Assembly: GCA_902766585.1 (NCBI GenBank)
Contig: CACXDV010000009.1
Coordinates: 1 to 5,320 of the forward strand
DNA: 5,320 bases
DNA from: an uncultured Ruminococcus sp.
Lineage (GTDB): Bacteria > Bacillota > Clostridia > Oscillospirales > Acutalibacteraceae
Direction: 5' to 3'
Part shown: positions 1-4,083 of the stretch, piece after piece
How positions within the stretch are numbered: the stretch's first letter is position 1
How the letters are laid out: each line of letters begins with the position of its first letter
Notes under the pieces: model-generated
Databases searched by the model: none
The model's input: only the letters and a program-made list of their open reading frames with translations
What the model was told of the DNA's origin: nothing
Translations under genes and position numbers: made by a program

Positions 1-648
1 ACCGAAAAAGCTTTTATCATAATTCAGATGAAGAATATGAGTGGCATATCGCACTGCAGATTTAATGTCATGTGAAACCATAATAATAGTTATTTGTTCC
101 TTTTTGTTAAGATCCAGAATAAGTCTGTACATTTCTTCGGTAACTATAGGATCAAGCCCTGTTACAGGTTCATCAAGAAAAAGCAGTCTTTTTCCAGAGC
201 ATAATGCCCTTGCAAGCAGAACCCTCTGCTGCTGCCCTCCGGAAAGATCACGATAGCTTCTTTTCACAAGATCATCTATTCCCAGTCTGTGTATATTATC
301 TCTTGCTATCTGCTTATCTTCTTTTGAATAAAAAGGACGGAAGCCACGGCTGTTAAGTCTTCCGGAAAGCACGACCTCATATACGCTTGCAGGAAAATCC
401 TTCTGAGCAGGTGTTTGCTGCGGGAGATATCCTATTTCGTTTGACTTCAAGCCGTTACATCTTATAATTTTTCCTGCAGCAGGCTGCTTTAATCCCAGTA
501 GTCCTTTTGTAAGAGTACTTTTTCCAGAACCGTTTTCTCCCACAATACAAAGATAATCTCCGCTGTTGAGAGTAAAACTCAGATTTTTTATAACACCTGT
601 GTTTTCATAGGAAAAGGATACATTTTCACATCTGATAAGCTCTTCCAT
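1..648 (-). CDS. znuC: Zinc/manganese-type ABC transporter ATP-binding protein, C-terminus cut by window edge
   Basis: ATPase subunit that powers import of a divalent metal, probably zinc, working at the inner face of the membrane with the ZnuA lipoprotein and a ZnuB permease. The frame is open for 216 codons from ATG at 648 to the left edge. All ABC landmarks visible are intact: Walker A GENGSGKST (residues 37-45), Q-loop in YLPQQTP (74-80), signature LSGGQQQR (135-142), Walker B LLFLDEP (155-161), D-loop GLD (164-166) and the switch His in VSHD (191-194). The family is usually about 220-250 residues, so only a short tail is missing. The ATG directly follows the znuA stop (TGAATG), implying translational coupling. 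ABC ATPase identity is certain. The metal assignment rests on the neighbours znuA and a Fur-family gene. znuB is expected just beyond position 1. Confidence 0.93.
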   Translation of the reverse strand, partial: MEELIRCENVSFSYENTGVIKNLSFTLNSGDYLCIVGENGSGKSTLTKGLLGLKQPAAGKIIRCNGLKSNEIGYLPQQTPAQKDFPASVYEVVLSGRLNSRGFRPFYSKEDKQIARDNIHRLGIDDLVKRSYRDLSGGQQQRVLLARALCSGKRLLFLDEPVTGLDPIVTEEMYRLILDLNKKEQITIIMVSHDIKSAVRYATHILHLNYDKSFFG

Positions 649-1608
649 TCAGGATAATGCCTCCTTAAGGTTATTAAGGTTTTTCTTCATCAGTGAAATA
701 TAGGTTTCTCCGCTTTCAAACATTTCACTTGATAAATTATGACATGAATGCATTTCAAGTCTCTTTGCTCCTGTTGCTTCACAAATAGTATCAGCAATCT
801 TGCCGTTTGAGAATTCTATAGTAAATACAACAGGTATTTTCATTTCCTTGACCTTATCAATAAGGAATGAAACTGTCGCCGCACTGGGTTCTGTCTCAGC
901 GGAACAACCCGGAAATGCAGCAAAATAACTGAGTCCGAATTCATCTGCAAGATACCTGAACGGGAATCGGTCAGCAAATATTATTGTATGCAGCTTTGCA
1001 TTGTCAACAACTTCTTTGTATGCCTTATCAAGCTCCTTAAGCTGTAAGGAATAATCATTTCCGGCTTTGGTATAGTCGTCCTTGTTTTTATGATCTATTT
1101 CGCAAAGAGCTTTCATAATTGAATTTGCTATTATTTCTGCATTTTTGGGAGAAGTCCAGACATGCTCATCATACTCGATTTCATCACTGTCCTCTTCCCT
1201 TTCTTCCTTTTCGGCAGTCATTCCTTCAACTGTTTCTTCTGCAACCTTTTCAACAACATCCATGATTGCTAAAGATTTCTGCGGCTTTTTATCTCCGGAT
1301 TCAAGTATATCCTTTACCCATGCATCAGACTCTCCGCCAACATAAATAAACAGATCAGCCTCCTGTATCTTAATTATATCCTGTGGTGTCGGATCAAAAT
1401 TATGGCTTTCCATTCCGGGCTTTAAAAGCATTGAAACATCGACATTATCCTTGCCTATTTGTCTTGTATAATCATACGGCGGGAAAATTGTAGTAACTAC
1501 CTTAATTTTTCCGTCTGATTTTTCTTCCTTAGGTGTTCCGCATGCAGTAAAACACAATACTGCACAAAGCACTGCAAGTATCAGTGCAATTATTTTTTTC
1601 GTTTTCAT
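649..1608 (-). CDS. znuA: Metal-binding lipoprotein of a zinc ABC transporter (ZnuA/AdcA family)
   Basis: Extracytoplasmic lipoprotein that captures a divalent metal, most likely Zn2+, for the ZnuBC transporter. I chose ATG at 1608 (319 residues). It gives a textbook lipoprotein signal, MKTKK then a hydrophobic run and lipobox FTAC with Cys23. It is preceded by GGAGG at 1619-1623 with a 10-nt spacer, and it overlaps the upstream regulator by ATGA. A longer reading from 1656 would put 16 extra polar residues before the signal peptide. Candidate metal ligands are His69 (GMESHNFDPTPQD) and His149 (DEHVWTSPKNAE). The third His region of classical ZnuA reads FADRFPFRYL here and lacks His; His287 and His290 in EMHSCHN near the C-terminus may substitute. 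The usual His-rich loop is replaced by an acidic stretch (about residues 133-148, rich in E/D). Family is confident; zinc rather than manganese is inferred from context. Confidence 0.93.
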   Translation of the reverse strand: MKTKKIIALILAVLCAVLCFTACGTPKEEKSDGKIKVVTTIFPPYDYTRQIGKDNVDVSMLLKPGMESHNFDPTPQDIIKIQEADLFIYVGGESDAWVKDILESGDKKPQKSLAIMDVVEKVAEETVEGMTAEKEEREEDSDEIEYDEHVWTSPKNAEIIANSIMKALCEIDHKNKDDYTKAGNDYSLQLKELDKAYKEVVDNAKLHTIIFADRFPFRYLADEFGLSYFAAFPGCSAETEPSAATVSFLIDKVKEMKIPVVFTIEFSNGKIADTICEATGAKRLEMHSCHNLSSEMFESGETYISLMKKNLNNLKEALS

Positions 1609-2045
1609 TCTTGTTTTTCCTCCGTGTTCATAAGGCTTTCTGAGCATTCGCTGCAAATGCCGTAAAATACAGTTCTGTACAAATTGACTGTAAAGCCGTG
1701 GTCATCATAAATATGCTCACATATCTCGTTGATATGGCTGCAATTAAGATGTATCAGCTTTCCGCATCTTTCACATTTCAAATGAAAATGCTGATGACAT
1801 TTTTCATCGGTATTCGCATACTGATAACAGGCAGATGTTGTTCCGTCAATCGTATATTTTCTCACCAGTCCCTGTTCAAGAAGCTTATCGAGGTGGCGAT
1901 AAATTGTTGTAATGCCGACATGAGTACCAACCTGCTCAAGATAATCGGAAATACTGTTGACCGTAACATGGTTATCCTTGTTTTCAATCAAAAAATCCAA
2001 TATCGCGCTGCGCTGTCTGGTTTTATAGCTGCTGTTCCGATTCAT
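1605..2045 (-). CDS. zur: Fur-family metalloregulator, probable zinc uptake regulator
   Basis: Cytoplasmic DNA-binding repressor that senses a metal, here probably zinc, and controls the transporter genes behind it. Its 146 residues match the usual Fur/Zur/PerR length. The N-terminal winged helix covers about residues 8-75, with the recognition helix around ITTIYRHLDKL (45-55). The C-terminal half holds a metal-binding region with CHQHFHLKCERC (83-94), His111/His116 and a second pair CSEC (131-134); the two CxxC pairs are the typical structural zinc site. ATG at 2045 is preceded by AAAGGAG (SD core 2059-2064) with a rather long spacer of 13 nt; no alternative in-frame start lies closer. The stop overlaps the znuA start by ATGA. 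Its own promoter carries a Fur-type inverted repeat, suggesting autoregulation. Fur family is certain. Zur is preferred over Fur, Mur or PerR only because of the znu neighbours. Confidence 0.9.
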   Translation of the reverse strand: MNRNSSYKTRQRSAILDFLIENKDNHVTVNSISDYLEQVGTHVGITTIYRHLDKLLEQGLVRKYTIDGTTSACYQYANTDEKCHQHFHLKCERCGKLIHLNCSHINEICEHIYDDHGFTVNLYRTVFYGICSECSESLMNTEEKQE

Positions 2046-2072
2046 TTTATGATAATCACTCCTTTACCAATT

Positions 2073-2087
2073 TGAAAACCATTTTCA
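2073..2087. promoter_or_regulatory. Candidate Fur-family (Zur) operator overlapping the transcription start
   Basis: The 15-bp sequence TGAAAACCATTTTCA is a 7-1-7 inverted repeat: six of seven arm positions are complementary (TGAAAA/TTTTCA), and only the innermost pair mismatches. Fur-family repressors typically bind 7-1-7 repeats such as TGATAATNATTATCA. The site touches the last base of the -10 hexamer and covers the predicted start near 2080, where a bound repressor would block initiation. The arm sequence differs from the Bacillus Zur consensus, so the assignment to Zur is inference. Confidence 0.55.
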
Positions 2088-2115
2088 TTTTAGCATTCTG
2101 ATATAAATATGTCAA
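2087..2115 (-). promoter_or_regulatory. Vegetative (sigma-A type) promoter of the zur-znuAC operon
   Basis: On the minus strand a perfect -35 hexamer TTGACA (2115-2110) is followed by exactly 17 bp and a -10 hexamer TAAAAT (2092-2087). Transcription should start near 2080, giving a leader of about 35 nt before the zur ATG. Spacing and direction fit the operon well. Confidence 0.8.
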
Positions 2116-2146
2116 GTTAAAAATTAAGAATAAAGAAACTATTTCA

Positions 2147-2177
2147 TTGTAACCAATCAGATATTACAGCGTATTAT
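2147..2177 (+). promoter_or_regulatory. Possible weak promoter of the Gly/Cys-rich small gene
   Basis: TTGTAA (2147-2152) and TATTAT (2172-2177) resemble -35 and -10 hexamers, but the 19-bp spacer is longer than optimal, so an activator or another sigma factor may be involved. A start near 2184 would place the leader hairpin almost at the 5' end of the message. Four TGTAA/TTACA pentamers fall in or just after this region. The assignment is tentative. Confidence 0.3.
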
Positions 2178-2189
2178 GTAATGTAAGCA

Positions 2190-2229
2190 CTTCTGAAAGG
2201 CTTGATACAGAAAATCTGCTTTTCAGAAG
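2190..2229 (+). promoter_or_regulatory. Leader stem-loop of the Gly/Cys-rich small gene
   Basis: CTTCTGAAAGGC (2190-2201) pairs with GCTTTTCAGAAG (2218-2229) in a 12-bp stem with a single G-U pair and a 16-nt loop. No T-run follows, so it is not an intrinsic terminator. It ends 6 nt before the ribosome binding site and leaves that site free. A role as a 5' stabilising structure or as a regulator or RNA binding site is inferred from position only. Confidence 0.55.
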
Positions 2230-2250
2230 AATTATAAGGAGGAAATCATT

Positions 2251-2397
2251 ATGTGTAACAACAATGTATTTGGCGGAAACGGCGGCTGCGGTTGGATCAT
2301 TCTTCTTATCATCATTCTTTGCTGCTGCGGCGGCTGCGGCGGAAACAACGGCTGTGGCTGCGGATGTAATGACAACAACTGCGGTTGCGGCTGCTGA
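2251..2397 (+). CDS. Small Gly/Cys-rich putative membrane peptide (48 aa)
   Basis: A 48-codon gene from ATG 2251 to TGA 2395-2397, preceded by an excellent site AAGGAGG (2236-2242) with an 8-nt spacer. The product starts MCNNNVFGGN, has a short hydrophobic run WIILLIIIL (residues 15-23) followed by CCC, and ends in a Gly/Cys/Asn-rich tail with alternating GCGCGC patterns. By count it has 12 Cys and 14 Gly, with no Lys, Arg or His. Leader hairpin, strong ribosome binding site and terminator make it a self-contained transcription unit. I recall similar short proteins in ruminococci labelled 'chorion class high-cysteine' by automatic annotation, and the layout loosely recalls YjcZ-type small sporulation proteins; neither was verified. 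Function is unknown. Metal binding, disulfide crosslinking at the cell surface or insertion in the membrane are possibilities. The hydrophobic part is short for a full transmembrane helix. Confidence 0.8.
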   Translation: MCNNNVFGGNGGCGWIILLIIILCCCGGCGGNNGCGCGCNDNNCGCGC

Positions 2398-2429
2398 TCA
2401 TTTCTCTGTATAACAGATAAATAAAAACT

Positions 2430-2467
2430 TGCCGTCCGTTCAATTACTGAATACGGACGGCATTTTT
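2430..2467. terminator. Two-way intrinsic terminator between the small gene and rpiB
   Basis: TGCCGTCCGT (2430-2439) pairs perfectly with ACGGACGGCA (2453-2462), a GC-rich 10-bp stem with a 13-nt loop. On the plus strand TTTTT (2463-2467) follows and ends the small-gene transcript. On the minus strand the stem is followed closely by GTTTTTATTT (bases 2428-2419), which would end the fhs-tsaE-tsaB-rpiB transcript. The two units converge here, as expected for a shared terminator. Confidence 0.9.
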
Positions 2468-2488
2468 CTGATATTATTCAATTACTGA
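2439..2488. repeat. 12-bp direct repeat, terminator loop and rpiB stop region
   Basis: TTCAATTACTGA occurs at 2439-2450, inside the terminator loop, and again at 2477-2488, covering the last codons and stop of rpiB. The copies start 38 bp apart. It may be a small local duplication or chance; no function is evident. Confidence 0.5.
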
Positions 2489-2933
2489 GTTTTTTACCAT
2501 TTTCTATATCTGTAAGAAGCGCTACTCTTCTTTCATGGCGACCGCCATCAAACCCTGTTGACAGAAAAATATCTACCATTTTTAATGCAAGCTCTTCTGA
2601 AACAACCTTCTGTCCCATACAGATAACATTTGCATTATTATGACGGCGTGTCATTTCTGCAAGCATTTCATTTGTACATACCGCTGCCCTGATACCCTTG
2701 ACCTTATTTGCTGCCATTGATACTCCAAGACCTGTTGTACAGCAAAGAATACCAAAATCACATTCCTTATCAGCCACAGCATTTGCAGCCATTGATGCAT
2801 AGATAGGATAATCTACGGATTCCTTTGAAAAGCATCCGAAATCCTTATATTCAATTCCTTTTTCTTCAAGATGCTTCTTGACTGCTTCCTTTAGCTCATA
2901 CGCTCCATGATCTGCTCCAAGCGCAATTTTCAT
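2478..2933 (-). CDS. rpiB: Ribose-5-phosphate isomerase B (RpiB/LacAB family)
   Basis: Cytoplasmic sugar-phosphate isomerase interconverting ribose 5-phosphate and ribulose 5-phosphate in the non-oxidative pentose phosphate pathway. The 151 residues match the family length of roughly 145-155. Landmarks are the N-terminal KIALGADHGAYELK (2-15) with Asp8-His9, the active-site loop ILCCTTGLGVSMAANKVKGI (62-81) where Cys65 aligns with the catalytic Cys, RRHNNANVI (96-104) with catalytic-type His98, and the phosphate-binding end GGRHERR (130-136). The loop reads CTTGLG where most members have CGTGIG. ATG at 2933 has AAGGAG upstream with a 10-nt spacer and overlaps the tsaB stop by ATGA, so the two are translationally coupled. 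It is the last gene of its operon, ending just before the terminator. LacA/LacB or allose-phosphate isomerase activity is an alternative, but no lactose or allose genes are nearby. Confidence 0.93.
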   Translation of the reverse strand: MKIALGADHGAYELKEAVKKHLEEKGIEYKDFGCFSKESVDYPIYASMAANAVADKECDFGILCCTTGLGVSMAANKVKGIRAAVCTNEMLAEMTRRHNNANVICMGQKVVSEELALKMVDIFLSTGFDGGRHERRVALLTDIENGKKLSN

Positions 2934-3646
2934 TTTATTTCTTCTCCTTTTTTCAATCTGGCATTAAGCTCCCTTTGTGCCTGCGGAAGTCTGAGATATA
3001 TAGGCATCAGACTATCCGGAGAACAAAGCTTTTCCTCCCCTATCATTTTTTCAGCCGCCCTCGCTGTTCCGTAAGCATGCTGAAAACGTATATTTTCAGG
3101 CGTAAGTATTACTCCCGAAACTGAATCTTTAAAGACATTATAGCATATCTCGGCGCCATCGCCTGTCAGATATATTGTATCTCCGATACTTTTAAGTTCC
3201 TCTGACAATTCATTGATACTCAGCGCCCTGTCTTCTGTTATTCTTTCAATATTACCGCCATTGATACGAAAAAGCGCATTATATACCTGACTGCACCTTG
3301 CGTCCATAACAGCGCACACGATACCATCCATGTACGGCATAGAATAAGCCATTGCTTCCAGTGTAGAAACCTGAGCACAGGGCTTATTCTCAGGCATTGC
3401 CATACCTTTGACTGATGCAGCGCCTATCCTTACGCCTGTAAATGAACCGGGACCGGCATTGACGGCAAAAACATCAATATCTTTAATTTCAGTACCGGTT
3501 GATGACAGCAGTGATGAAACAATAGGCATCAGCGTCTGGCTGTGCGTAGTTTTGATATTAAGATAGAACTCTCCCATCAGCTTCCCGTCAATCAGAAGGG
3601 CAGCAGAAACAGGTGATGCAGTTGTATCTATTGCAAGTATTTTCAC
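2930..3646 (-). CDS. tsaB: tRNA t6A modification protein TsaB (YeaZ family)
   Basis: Non-catalytic partner of TsaD in the complex that places the threonylcarbamoyl group on A37 of ANN-decoding tRNAs, in the cytoplasm. The 238 residues fit the family (about 220-240). The ASKHA-fold N-terminus reads ILAIDTTASPVSAALL (3-18), then HSQTLMP (35-41), the hallmark GPGSFTGVRIG (65-75), a DARCSQVYNALF segment (115-126) and the typical end MPIYLRLPQAQRE (214-226). The start is GTG at 3646, forming a GTGA overlap with the tsaE stop; a G-rich stretch inside the end of tsaE could serve as a modest ribosome binding site. The neighbour tsaE belongs to the same pathway. tsaD, tsaC and rimI, frequent companions, are not in the window. 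Identification is secure. Confidence 0.95.
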   Translation of the reverse strand: MKILAIDTTASPVSAALLIDGKLMGEFYLNIKTTHSQTLMPIVSSLLSSTGTEIKDIDVFAVNAGPGSFTGVRIGAASVKGMAMPENKPCAQVSTLEAMAYSMPYMDGIVCAVMDARCSQVYNALFRINGGNIERITEDRALSINELSEELKSIGDTIYLTGDGAEICYNVFKDSVSGVILTPENIRFQHAYGTARAAEKMIGEEKLCSPDSLMPIYLRLPQAQRELNARLKKGEEIK

Positions 3647-4071
3647 AGCTCATCCGCCCCCTCAATATCTATCTCCCTGTCGTTTTCTCCGATAACACCG
3701 AACTTAATTTTAATCAGCTCTTCAGGGAGAAACTCTTCTATATTTTCACTCCACTCTATCACGAGAATACCGTTGTCAAGATAATCAAAAAAGCCTGTGG
3801 AATAAAGGTCATCCCAGCTTTTTACCCTATACATATCTAAATGATATACAGTATACTTTCCGCTGTATTCATTAACAAGGGCAAAGGTCGGACTGGAAAC
3901 ACCGTCATCTATATCAAGTCCCCTTGCAAGTCCTCTTGTAAATGCTGTTTTTCCAGCCCCAAGACCGCCAAACATGGCAATAACTTCATTTCCATTAAGC
4001 TTATCTGAAAGCCTTTCGGCAAGAGCCTCGGTTTCCTCGGGTGAATGAGTAATAAACCTTTGCAAAAACAA
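3643..4071 (-). CDS. tsaE: tRNA t6A modification ATPase TsaE (YjeE family)
   Basis: Small P-loop ATPase needed for turnover of the TsaB-TsaD complex in t6A synthesis. At 142 residues it is of normal size. It shows Walker A GGLGAGKT (35-42), SSPTF (59-63, switch I region), the family motif HLDMYR (77-82, HxDxYR) and VIEWSEN (104-110). The start is not ATG. Frame and spacing allow TTG at 4071 or TTG at 4065, two codons later. The first has a GAGG at 4082-4085 overlapping the fhs stop (10-nt spacer); the second has AGAGG at 4074-4078 with an ideal 8-nt spacer. The two readings differ only in the residues before QRFITHSPEET. It lies 12 nt after fhs and overlaps tsaB by GTGA, so it is part of one operon. 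Weak start codons may keep expression low relative to fhs. Confidence 0.95.
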   Translation of the reverse strand: MFLQRFITHSPEETEALAERLSDKLNGNEVIAMFGGLGAGKTAFTRGLARGLDIDDGVSSPTFALVNEYSGKYTVYHLDMYRVKSWDDLYSTGFFDYLDNGILVIEWSENIEEFLPEELIKIKFGVIGENDREIDIEGADEL

Positions 4072-4083
4072 TTCCTCTTTTCC

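Noticed and set aside
41..256. Plus-strand open frame opposite znuC
   Set aside because: It overlaps the conserved ABC signature and Walker B region on the other strand and shows no domain.
1145..1345. Ser-rich plus-strand open frame opposite znuA
   Set aside because: The Ser-rich translation is the complement of the acidic Glu/Asp segment of znuA; it is a composition shadow.
1609..1656. Upstream ATG extending znuA by 16 residues
   Set aside because: It would put charged residues in front of a textbook lipoprotein signal; the ATG at 1608 has its own GGAGG site and an ATGA coupling to zur.
1698..2075. 125-codon plus-strand open frame opposite zur
   Set aside because: It is antisense to a well-conserved Fur-family gene, extends over that gene's ribosome binding site and has no convincing ribosome binding site of its own.
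2190..2229. Leader hairpin as an intrinsic terminator or attenuator
   Set aside because: No T-run follows on either strand and no competing antiterminator structure or leader peptide could be seen.
2251..2397. Gly/Cys-rich gene as a genuine metallothionein
   Set aside because: A hydrophobic segment and alternating Gly-Cys patterns differ from known bacterial metallothioneins such as SmtA, which also contain His; the resemblance is only in Cys content.
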